From: Saccharina japonica
Taxonomy: Eukaryota > Sar > Phaeophyceae > Laminariales > Laminariaceae
DNA: 64,000 nucleotides
Direction: 5' to 3'
Assembly (NCBI GenBank): GCA_008828725.1
Contig: MEHQ01000337.1
Coordinates: 312,153 to 376,152, forward strand
In this document: piece after piece, positions 54,546 through 64,000 of the stretch
Layout: the number at the start of each line of letters is the position of its first letter
Position numbering within the stretch: the first letter of the stretch is position 1
The notes under the pieces: model-generated
What the model was told of the DNA's origin: nothing
Seen by the model: the letters and a program-made list of their open reading frames with translations, nothing else
The model's database searches: none
Made by a program: the position numbers and the translations under genes

Positions 54546-55840
54546 GCCGCCTGCCGAGTTAACGTTTTCAGGAGTTTGGGGGGGGTATTTGTGTTGTCTT
54601 GGCTGGAATGGAGGAGATGGTTTGCGTTGAATCGAAAGGGATGAATACAGTTGAATTGAAACGAATGATAGTTTTGATTGGGGGATCGTTTAGGGTAATA
54701 GAGGCCATGCTAATCGGAAGAGACAGACAAAATCACCTCTTAAAGATGAGTATGTTACGTGGCAGGTGTATATTCCGAAGATTAACGTGAACGTGGAGGA
54801 GGCATTTAAACAATTTTGCTGTTTTGAAAGGTTTTGGATATACATTTGAGATGCAGTTTTGGGCTTTGGACAATAGCAGGCAGACTTGTTACTGATTCAA
54901 TGGTTGCCGTTTTGCATTGACAGTAGTATGTTTTCGGGGCTGATATTGTGTACTTGAGCAGTTGCCGTCTTACCTGGCAATGGTGACGATGTGTCAACGT
55001 TCATTAAAGAGGGCTTCCAACAGGCGGGCTGTTACATTTCATTCAATATATACTGTATTGATTTCACTTCGGTGTATTTTCGTCAGAAGGTTTCCCGCCT
55101 GTTTTTTTCCTTCTCGGTGTGCATGTGAATTGCTAGCATATGCCGTACACCGATCAGGGGGGCTGTTGAGTAGGCTCGGAGTACAGCTGAGAGTATTGCA
55201 CAGTCATTTGCGGTGGACTACGGACTACATGAAATACGTAGATGGTGGAAGGCGTGTGTAATTCGGGGATATGTATGTCGTGGATGTAACTGTCACTTCG
55301 ACCTCGACCGACATCGGACATGGACCCTCACTCCTCCTCCACCTCGATGCAACCCAACACGACGAGTAATTCCAAACGTTATCAGTCTTGCTGTTTACCT
55401 CGCATAAATTGTGTAAGACCTGTCAAGCCCCACAGCCTCGATCGGACATTGGCCTCTTGCGCGGAAAGCTAACTCGGTGAAGGAAGGACGAAATTCTGCA
55501 GTATTTTTTCTGGGCCAGCTACTACATGGTTGATGTCAGGGAGGTGCACGGTCGGCGCACGCGAGACACCTTCGTACCAGTACTCTGTTGTTCTTGTAGC
55601 CGTTGACTCCAAATATCACGGCGGCAGACTTCACCGGTGCTAGTCCAACAACGGATATTGTTCAGAAGGGGTAGCCTACTACCACTCCACTCAGTCATAA
55701 TATGTTACACAAAAAAAACACTCAGGACACTGACGACCGACAGGTGGGTTGATCGAGCACGTAATCTTAGTAATCAAGGAAACATTCAGCCCTGTCCGAC
55801 GTCTGATACGTTTATCAAAATTTCATTCATATTACCGGTA
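54546..55840. other. Unassigned stretch
   Basis: Apart from the diverged duplicate of 51845-52125 at 55168-55450, nothing could be supported. Confidence 0.3.
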
Positions 55841-55843
55841 GAC

Positions 55844-56129
55844 GACGCGTGCTACGAAAGAGGTACTGCTGTACCTTTTTTTGGTTGAAACTTTTTTCTG
55901 AGTGACGGGGCTTCTTAGTCGAAAATCGTCGGGAATTCGTCCTTGAGTTGCAAAGTTTTCGGTTTTTACTTACTACGTAGGCCATGATGAGATTGTTCAT
56001 CGACAGGTACTGTAGAACCTTTACTTTCCTCCAAAATCAGTTTTGACTTAGTATTAGTATAGAGCTCCTCAAGTGACCACCCTCAGAAGGCGAAAACATG
56101 GTGCACCTCTACCGTACGTAGCATGCGTC
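55844..56129 (+). mobile_element. MITE family A
   Basis: Starts GACGCGTGCTACGAAAGAGG and ends CGTACGTAGCATGCGTC, with the usual blocks (GACGGGGCTTCTTAG, TAGAGCTCCTCAAGTGACC). A clear target duplication was not found. Confidence 0.8.
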
Positions 56130-57288
56130 TTACCTGGTATCACACTTCTTCGCACAAGGGGGGACTTCGTCGCGGCGGGCTGACACCCGCCTTTTAGCTC
56201 CACCCATGCCCGTAGTGACCGAAGGTAGGTGTGGGCAAATCGAAGCCGTAACTGCGACAGTATTACCGAGGGGTACAATGAAAAAAACGTGTTTGAGTGA
56301 AGAGAAAGAAATCACTGGAATCAGATTCAACGAACCAGCAGCAATTAATTGTTGTCATCCTGCGCACCTTGTACCATCTGGCACAACGTGCGACACAGAG
56401 TTGACCATGAAGTATATACGCGGAAAGCCGACTCATAAGTTTGGATTATTACCATCAGGCATCGGTTTGATCTGGTTAGTTTGCCGTCTTTCCCCTTGAG
56501 CCCATGTTGTTCTCACATGAACTCGTCGCGAAAACTGTAGTCCATGATAACAGAACAGGATGCAAAAACTCTGGTGGAGGGGAAGCATGCTTGAAGTGTC
56601 AAGGTGCCATTGTCACACAACAGCAGCAGCAGCAGCAGCAGCATCGCCGTAGCAACAGCGCTACTATTAATAGGGGAGCATACGTATGTATTCCTACGGC
56701 ACAGTATGCATGCTCGTGTGATACGATGTGATACGACGTGACAAAACAACGTTGTCGTCCACGACAAACAGCATCATCACCACTCTGCGTGGCAAATACA
56801 TGGTGTCAAAAGCAAAAAGGAACCAAAATGGCAACCAAACGAAACACACACGAGGTTTTGTGGATTTGAATCTCCGACGTGTCAAGCCCGAGGAAAGAAA
56901 GCTATGCGTTGAACCATCCGATATGTTATGCATTTGCCCTACTCTCGTGTGTTTTGTAGTTAAGAGTAGTTTAGAGTGTTCACTGGGCACTGGAACAATC
57001 ATTTTTGAAACGAAATCGGCCACAACACGCAACCCCGGAACACGATGCGAGCACGACCGAGGCCACCCCCGGCAGAGCCGGGGAGAGCGAGTAAGGCGAG
57101 GCGCGAACAGGAAACAGCGCACCAATTGGTGGACCTCATTGCCAGCTAAATGGGAAAAGGCTCGAAAGCAGGTGTAAAACACACATTTCGATTGCTCACA
57201 GCCGACGTCAACAGTGCGTGTACAGTCGAACCTGCGACTGGCACGGGGACAAGTAAGTTTGCACCGCTTCTGCACGCAATATGTGATA
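56130..57288. other. Unassigned stretch with a CAG run and a dispersed repeat
   Basis: (CAG)n lies at about 56621-56643. 57040-57135 resembles 20920-21050 and 28335-28450 (GGCCGAGGCCACC-like and GGCGCACCAA-like blocks). A 193-codon minus-strand frame (57275-56694) crosses the repeat and is not recognised. Confidence 0.35.
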
Positions 57289-57306
57289 TTCTACCGTAGC
57301 ATGCGC
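57289..57306 (+). mobile_element. MITE family A terminus, solo
   Basis: Only the right end TTCTACCGTAGCATGCGC is present, with no internal family sequence to its left. Confidence 0.4.
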
Positions 57307-60150
57307 GGACAGGAAGGAACGTGAAGGCGGTGAGTGAAGCCGACGGAGGAACACTGTGCTACATGTTTAACCCTCCCTGTCGCGACAATGGTGCCGCGAG
57401 AATTCCGCGAGCAAAGGCGTTCTTGCGAGGACGAAACGGCACACTAAACATCAAGCGGTTCGAGGACAGTAGAGGAATGGATCGTCAAGGCAAAGCAAAG
57501 AGTTTAGTTGGTTCGGCAACAACATCAAACGCGATACTGTACAATGCGATCAACAACGACCCTGTACACTCGATCTCGGAAGGCCCCCCGGTTGTCTTCT
57601 GGGTGTTGTTAAGTCGAAAGGCAGTATGGAGGTAGGGACCGACTACTGCTAGCAGGTGTGCTTCTGGCGCTGTTCTGGTCACGCACACAAGAGTGCTTGA
57701 CGATCCTTGAAGTCCATAGTTTATTGTACTACTGTAGTCGCTTGCTCGCCGGGGTGTCTTCTGGTCGAAGGGGCGAGAGATTAATCTCCCAAGCAGGCGA
57801 TATCGTCTGCCAGGTATGATGAGGTGACACTTGCTACAATTAATGACGCCGCAACAAGGGAGAGGGGATAACATAACACTAGCCCACCCTGAAGGGCCAT
57901 ATATGCGGATTCGTATAAACTTCAGGCAATGAACCAAACCATCCGGAGAGTTTGGAGGATGGATCGAAGATGCGGCACTTCACAACCGACTGTGTGGGAA
58001 ACATGTTGGCCGGGAGTCTGGTTGGCTGTGGTCTTGGTGTTTGGAGTTTGGATATCCGGAAATCGGGTTGAAAAACCGGAGGACTAGCCTGATAGTTACT
58101 TGCACGAGGGCCCTAGGGGCCTACCGTAGTTGCTCTTTGGACTCCCTGGGTTATAGGGGGTCGCTAAGAGCAGCCGTGAAAAATATCTAGGCGGTGTTTA
58201 GTTGAAACGTGACGTGAGCACTCTGTCAATCGCTGCCGGGATATAAGGCAGGCATCTCCCTTGGGTATTGCAAATTGGTTCGGCGGTGGTGGTAGTACTT
58301 CGACGGTGAAAGGCGAACACCTGCCATACTTTTGTCGAACAGGTCGCTCCCTGGGTTCACGATATTGCAGCAGTGCGAGCCCTCGACCCCCCAAAGTAGA
58401 TCACGAGCGTACTCGTGCGGGTGGTTTCGTGGGGCGGTGGCGGCTACAAGTCGTGAGGAACGCCTGGGAGGAGTACGAAGCGTCGGCTGGTCGAACTCTG
58501 CTGTTTGAGGAACGCACGAAGGGTAGGACGGACGCTCTTCTCACCACCGTACGAGGACATCACCAGTGACCGAGGAGTGTCGAAACTTCGGGCCGACCTC
58601 GAGAGACGGAGGAGGAAGGCACACGCGCTGTTGCCGGACTATGACAGGGATGCCTGCTTGGCACCAACACTCATATGCACCGGGCTGGGCAGGTGTTACA
58701 GCGACCGGGAGCCGACGATTAACGGAGGATCGGTCAAATGGAAGGCGCACACGCTGCAACCGGGCCGCGACCGCGATAAGACCGGGATACCCACTTTGAA
58801 CCGACGATAGTTATGCGTGGGGCAGGGTGGGTGTGGCAGTGTGCTGGGGCAGGGTTTGCTTATGATATGCTGAAAACTATCTGGACCAGTATCACGCAGA
58901 GGGTTTATTGTGTATAGGCAGAAATCGAGCTGTCGGAAAGATATCTGCCACATAGAAAACGGTAAAGCAAGGGATGTCCCCGGCAGAGGAATCCTAACTT
59001 TGGCGCGTTAAAAGCCTTAAAAGGACCACGCTCTTGACTCGGCATGTTTTCGGTACCACCAAGTGAACAAAGGAAACCCAATGCCAAACAGTCAGTGCGA
59101 GTATACTTGTGATATATCACGTATCGTTTTAATCACACGTGCATTCCCATGTCATAACAACTGGAACAATACAATTCGGACACGAATTGAGCATGTAAAA
59201 GCGGAGCTGGACCTGCGGCATCCTCTCGAAAGGACCCCAAGACAGCAAGGGAACCACCCGCACGAGTACGACCGTGGCCTTCTTTGAGGCTCGAGGGCTC
59301 GAGTTGCTGCAACATAGACTGCTGCTGTGGAATGCCACGTATCGGTGTCCACATTTATGACGATACCGCTGAAAACCCTTAATTTTGACGCTGATTTTAC
59401 GGTAACTTCGGCCGCTGTTGTTATGCTTGTTTAATAAAAACGCAGTGCTAGAAACAGTCTAATAAAAAAGCACACACATTTAGCGGCAGTAAGTGCAACT
59501 TTGAATCTTCTGGATGATACCGGTTTCTACAAAATAAAAAGTGTATGCATATCATTGTTGTACCGTGCGTTCATCTGCCTACTATTTATAGTACGTAGCT
59601 TGAATAACTCGACTGTGACCTACAGCCTATTGGTACGCATAACAAGTACTGTATACGTTGATACTTCGTATATATAACCACTGAAGTGTATACATATTTA
59701 ACTACTGGCCCAGCGGAGCGTTTGTAAGAACTCGCCCATGGTGCCATAACTTGCGGAATCTTGATTGAAAAAAAAAACAATATTACGTCGTTCTATGCAT
59801 ACTATTAATATAAGAAAGGTGCGAGGTACGCACGAAACATTCATTTGTTGTCCACCATCAACGCCGACCACCAATCCTTTCTCGCAACGAAAGCCCCGAC
59901 TTGTGAATGACCGCCCGCGCATGTCAGCATAGCAAAAGCGCATCTACCCTACCGCTCTCGTTGTAAAAAATGCCATAATCCGGGGGAGACACGCATACAC
60001 ACGCCGCCTCCCCTCCTCTCTTCTCGACAGTTTTTTACACCCAGCGCCGCAGCACTACTTCTGCTACACTGCAAACCATTCACATCAGAACAACAGACAA
60101 TAAAAATAGTTGTACAACCCTCCAAACACCACCACCACCAAAGTTAGTCG
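57307..60150. other. Unassigned stretch
   Basis: Short open frames only. At 58600-58800 a plus-strand frame contains an internal repeat (KAHALLPDYDRD, then KAHTLQPGRDRD) that comes from a diverged duplication of about 135 bases. No domain was recognised and no splice pattern is convincing. Confidence 0.3.
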
Positions 60151-60156
60151 TTCGTG

Positions 60157-60366
60157 ATGGTGGCGCGCATCAAGTCGCTCTCGGCAGGACATGAAACATG
60201 CCGGCTGATGAAAATTAAGCGCGAGATCCGCCCCCCTCCAACCCCCTCCCCCAGCAAAAAAAGAAAGCTGGAGGACCAAAAAAACAAAACGATGGCAACA
60301 ATTATTATCGTACCTGCTCGATACTCAACCCACCGAATAATTTTCCTGGATCTAAACCCAACATAA
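60157..60366 (+). CDS. Small basic protein with a nuclear-localisation-like motif (weak)
   Basis: 69 codons from ATG at 60157, after an AC-rich stretch resembling a 5' leader. The peptide contains PSPSKKRKLEDQKNK, a classical monopartite nuclear-import-like cluster, and ends FLDLNPT before a stop. It may be the first exon of a longer gene or a chance frame; no relative in the window supports it. Confidence 0.25.
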   Translation: MVARIKSLSAGHETCRLMKIKREIRPPPTPSPSKKRKLEDQKNKTMATIIIVPARYSTHRIIFLDLNPT

Positions 60367-61384
60367 ATATACCCGTCCATTTCTTGTTGTCGTGAACAAC
60401 AACTAAGCCTTGCTTCCGTGTCGGTTTCAAGGCTGAGAACTTTTTCACGTTCATGAACTGAACCGCTAAAAAAACGTGTTCAATCGCAAACTCGGGGGCG
60501 CGTGGTGGATAACCACAAGTCAAGCGCGCAACCACAACACGAACGTAAAAACAAAATAACTAAAAAAGAGATTGGGGGTCTTGCCAAACACAGTAAGCAA
60601 GCAAGCAAGCGTAGAGTTCCGCCCAATTAGAAGCACGACCAAAAAAAAAACCTAGACCCACCCCCCACCACCCCCCCCCCCCCCCCCCCCTCCCTTTTCC
60701 TTTCGGTTTCCTTTGCTTACGAAAAACGCATGCAAACACTCAACACCAACCGTGGGCGCCCAGAGAAAAGACGCGCCACTTTCTCGCCGGTCGTTCTCCA
60801 CCCACTCTAATATTCACCCCCCATGAGCGACACAAAATACCGTCCGTAAAGGGGTATTGGACGCCCATTCGTTTCGCGAGGAAACTCATCCGAAACGGAA
60901 AATATGCGACGTTCAAAAGTCCGAAAAAGGGAGCTCTGGCGTTCCTGAACCACCGCGTACCCTAGCTAAACGTGAGACAAAAGTGACAAAACACAAGCAA
61001 CGTACGCCGTGCACGCAAGCGCCAGGAGAACGAACGGAGACCTGTAGAGTCTGCGCGATAGCTGGAAATACTTGTATAAACCTGGAAAAATACAGATCGA
61101 GTTCAGCTCGTGTTATTTTGTTTTTTTCTTTATGTTTTTTCTTAAAGCCAAAAGGATCTGCTCATAAACCGGAAGACACACAATCCGCTAGTGTGTACAA
61201 GTAGTAACCTTGGTGGTTTCTTGGATCGATACCGTGCCCTGCCAGCGTAAAAGGGAAAAAAAGGGTACGGAATCCTGTCACAGTCCAAAGCCGAACACCC
61301 TGAATGTGCACCCAGCAGCTACGGCACTGTAACCCTCGACTAGAAATGGGGCTTCGAGCCGATGTGCTCTTGCTACTCGATTAG
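60367..61384. other. Unassigned stretch with a C homopolymer
   Basis: There is a run of about 20 C at 60671-60690 and an (AAGC)n tract near 60596. No gene was supported. Confidence 0.3.
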
Positions 61385-61404
61385 ACAGCAACGTGAGCAC
61401 TACC

Positions 61405-61740
61405 ATGGTGTGTTACAAAAGACGTGCACCAAGTTACAAAACAGGAGCACTAAGTTACAGAACAGGAGCACCATGTTACAAAACAGGAGCGCCATGTTCC
61501 AAAACAAAAGCATCATGTTACAAAACAGAAGCACCATGTTGCAAAACAGAAGCACCATGTTGTAAAACAAAAGCACCATGTTGTAAAACAAAAGCACCAT
61601 GTGGCAAAACACGAGCACCATGTTACAAAACAGGAGCACCATGTTACAAAACACGAGCACCATGTTACAAAACAGGAGCACCATGTTACAAAACAGGAGC
61701 ACCATGTTACAAAACAGGAGCACCATGTTACAAAAACAGA
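61405..61740 (+). repeat. 21-bp minisatellite
   Basis: About 16 units of GAGCACCATGTTACAAAACA plus one base. Because the period is a multiple of three, frames stay open on both strands (KTGAPCY on plus). A few related units follow at 61905-61970. Confidence 0.9.
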
Positions 61741-62729
61741 ATTGACGGCAATATTTGGCAACAACAGTAGACGTATCAAGGTGCGGCCGAATGTCCCGTT
61801 TGTTCGTTTGCTCGCGCGCCAAAATCCTCCTGGTATACTTTCGAATCCCCCTCGCCGTTTTTGAAACGATTGTTTGCTACTCGGTACTACAGCAGCGTGA
61901 ACACCCTGTCACAATACAGGAGCGCCACGCTACAAAACAAGAGCACCACGTCACAAAACAAGAGTGACCAACACACTAGCAGGCAACAATAGACGTGACG
62001 TATCGTCAGCGTGTACTCGGTTGTGCAGAAGCGACGACGACAGCAGTACGGGCGACAGTAGACGTACCGTCAAGGTGTACTCGGTTGCTCAGAAGCGACA
62101 ACAGTAGGCGCCACTAGTACTATTAATAATAGACGCATCGACAAGTTGTACACGACTGTTCCGACCGTTCGAAAGCCAAACCCCCCGTCTGCCTCGCTGT
62201 CAACCCCACAGGATTCTGCAACTATTGCTGCGTTAGTGGCCAGAAAAACGTTATGTCGTCGACTGCGACGCCACCAATAAATCCTTGGTCGTGTAGCTAC
62301 GAATACTCCCCGGCCAATTTCGAGGCGCCCATCTGGAATCACAAGAAAATCAGGCAGCCCAGCCAACTTCCTCGAGAACGTAGAACTCTCGTCTCTGGTG
62401 CAGTGTTGCCAAGCACCAAATAACGCATACCTGGTGGCACGCAAAACATCACACCCCCTCCAGCGACTTTCAAAGCTGTGTTTTTCTCGACAGCAGGAAA
62501 ACTGCAAAGCGCCGAGCGATGGGTCTATGGAAAGGTCTCGACGAGGTATTTTCAAAGCCACCACCATCGTTGTGTGCGTCCCCCCTCCCCTGGTTTTGGA
62601 CAAACATGCCTAGGAAACCCAGGGGGTGTGCTACATTATCGCCCGAGTGATAAAAGGTACGTTATTCAACACGTTGGGGGCCTAAATTTAGCGGCCTAGA
62701 TAGCGCGAAGGGCGGTCTCGCCAACCATT
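61741..62729. other. Unassigned stretch with a dispersed repeat
   Basis: CAACA(A/G)TAGACG and GTGTACTCGGTTG recur at 61760, 61985 and 62060. 62460-62640 matches the upstream flank of the second channel gene (35130-35345). A minus-strand frame of 177 codons (62603-62070) overlaps both and is not recognised. Confidence 0.35.
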
Positions 62730-63600
62730 TTGGAAGGCATTGCAACAGTAGCGCAACTCTCACCATGCTGCGGCGCGCGTGTCACATGTTTGTTCCCTTG
62801 CACCTCCCGACAAATAAACTACCCTAGCGTAGCCAGGTCTGTATCTCTGCTTCTTGTGGCCGGTGGATACCCTGTGATAGTACTTTATTCTTCCCGCCCT
62901 TTCCCCCCTCTGCCGCGTCGTTCAATTCTTCGTTTTTCGGGGTTTCCGCGGCTACAGTATATGTCCCTGCAAGGGCGAATAACCTCTCTTTTGAGCTACG
63001 TAGCGGTTCCGACTTTTGCAGAGGCAACCTACTCGGAAATGTATCTGAAAGCGACGAAACAAAATGACAGGCGCGGCGCGGCGACCTCAACCACTTTCCG
63101 ACACCAACCGGCCTCCTTGCCTCTCCCACATACACCCCCTTGCTCTCTTTTGTACAGCAACAACGCCTTGCCCAATCGTCCTCGCCCTCTTCTCCTTCTC
63201 CCTCAACCGCAATGCTCGTTACCAACTTCACCTACCCCCCCCCCAATCCTACCCCCGCGCGCGTGCTTAATTGCTGTATATCATTCCCTTGCCCCTCGTA
63301 ATCCCATCATGTTTGCCACCCACTCCCTCCTTCAACCATTTTCGTCACTCGTTTCATTCGCTCAACCATTTTTTCCACTCCTTCCGAATCAACCATTTTT
63401 GCCACCCACTTTTCTCACCCATTTTTTGCCCTTTATTTTGCTCAACCATTTTCACCGGTCATTTTGCCCAAAACAACTTTTTCGTCGTCCATTTGTTTTC
63501 AACCATGGTACCGAGCGAAGCCCTTCGTCGAGGCCACAGCGAAAATAGACGAGAGAGAGCGGGCCGAAACCACCACATCCTGTAGGGAGGAGCGGGGCCA
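62730..63600 (+). other. Pyrimidine-rich low-complexity region
   Basis: A 272-codon plus frame (62730-63548) arises from CT-rich sequence with repeated CAACCATTTT motifs between 63340 and 63505. Its composition (Pro, Ser, Phe, Leu) follows the repeat, so it is not called a gene. Confidence 0.4.
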
Positions 63601-63608
63601 AAACCACC

Positions 63609-63611
<3 letters not shown>

Positions 63612-63646
<35 letters not shown>
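63612..63646 (+). repeat. CAG trinucleotide run
   Basis: About 11 perfect CAG units, just beyond the stop of the candidate minus-strand exon, where they would lie in its 3' untranslated part. Confidence 0.9.
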
Positions 63647-63663
63647 CCTGGGGGGGAGCCATG

Positions 63664-63897
63664 TCATCTACCTATACCTTCCACGCGTGCTCTCTCCCCG
63701 GCACCCCCCGGGACGGCACGTCGAAGAGCGTTCGAAACGGATAACGCCCTAGACTTAACCTTCACAACGCACTGAGGTGGTCCGTGAGAACCCCCATACA
63801 TCGGCGCCGAGCCACCTAAACCACCTACGCCCGCAGACAGCGCCTGAAGGGCGTCTGGTTCCTCATCTTCAATGGACAGCTCGAGGTCGATAGCGGT
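63664..63897 (-). CDS. Candidate terminal exon of a minus-strand gene entering from the right
   Basis: On the minus strand a good acceptor (CTTCTGCTTGCAG) opens into a frame reading TAIDLELSIEDEEPDALQAL, then a Gly-rich SAGVGGLGGSAP, then CVVKVKSRALSVSNALRRAV, and stops near 63664. Acidic then basic composition and balanced codon choice look coding. Upstream exons would lie beyond the window. The product is not recognised. Confidence 0.4.
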   Translation of the reverse strand, partial: TAIDLELSIEDEEPDALQALSAGVGGLGGSAPMYGGSHGPPQCVVKVKSRALSVSNALRRAVPGGAGERARVEGIGR

Positions 63898-64000
63898 CTG
63901 CAAGCAGAAGCCACAGCTCTGGGAGCCGCCTGGGGCGGCAAAGCACGAGCATTTATATACGTACGTACGTGCACCACGCAGCGGGGGGGGAGGGGGGGGT

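Noticed and set aside
56694-57275. A 193-codon minus-strand gene
   Set aside because: It crosses a dispersed repeat also seen at 20.9 and 28.3 kb, and has no domain or splice support.
62730-63548. A 272-codon plus-strand protein gene
   Set aside because: Composition mirrors CT-rich low-complexity DNA with repeated CAACCATTTT; no motif or splice evidence.

Overview
This is eukaryotic nuclear DNA, most likely from a stramenopile alga and best fitting a brown alga. That is an inference from about 50% GC, introns of 0.5 to 2.2 kb with GT/AG borders, exons encoding ankyrin-type helices followed by a TRP-like cation-channel core, and dense small repeats. No operons, viral genes or CRISPR arrays were seen. 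I recognise one gene family only; the rest is introns, repeats, transposon relics and unassigned sequence.

Layout. (1) 1.65-12.5 kb, plus strand: an apparently intact eight-exon gene (1,083 codons) for an ankyrin-repeat TRP-like channel. (2) 12.5-21.4 kb: its 3' flank, a 6.3-kb block of LTR-like and other repeats, and a 42-bp minisatellite. (3) 21.4-28.8 kb: a hairpin-unit minisatellite, then a rearranged near-identical second copy of the gene's 3' end. In it the piece holding exon 7 is inverted between mirror-image (TAG)31 tracts, exon 8 follows directly, and the 6.3-kb block is absent. (4) 29.4-34.6 kb: an inverted pair of MITEs, a short hairpin array, then orphan ankyrin exons 2, 3, 4 and 4 again, ending at a (TAG)28 tract. 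(5) 35.8-51.3 kb: a diverged paralogue of the channel gene with exon 1 at a MITE, a 1-base deletion in exon 3, an altered exon-5 donor, a hAT-like foldback in intron 7, and two tandem last exons, each damaged differently. (6) 51.3-64 kb: degenerate repeats, a duplicated unknown minus-strand reading frame, further MITE relics, a 21-bp minisatellite, and a candidate minus-strand terminal exon at the right end.

Three themes stand out. First, in introns 2 and 5 of both channel paralogues the preceding exon's splice-donor region has been tandemly amplified, so these introns hold many donor-like sites. Second, a MITE family with inverted ends like GACGCGTGCTACGGTAGAGG and variable 4-bp target duplications occurs at least 15 times. 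Third, every large duplication ends at a TAG microsatellite or at one of three single N bases (21370, 24887, 50075). Two stretches also look like uncorrected long-read sequence. Part of the copy structure may therefore be an assembly effect and needs read-level confirmation.
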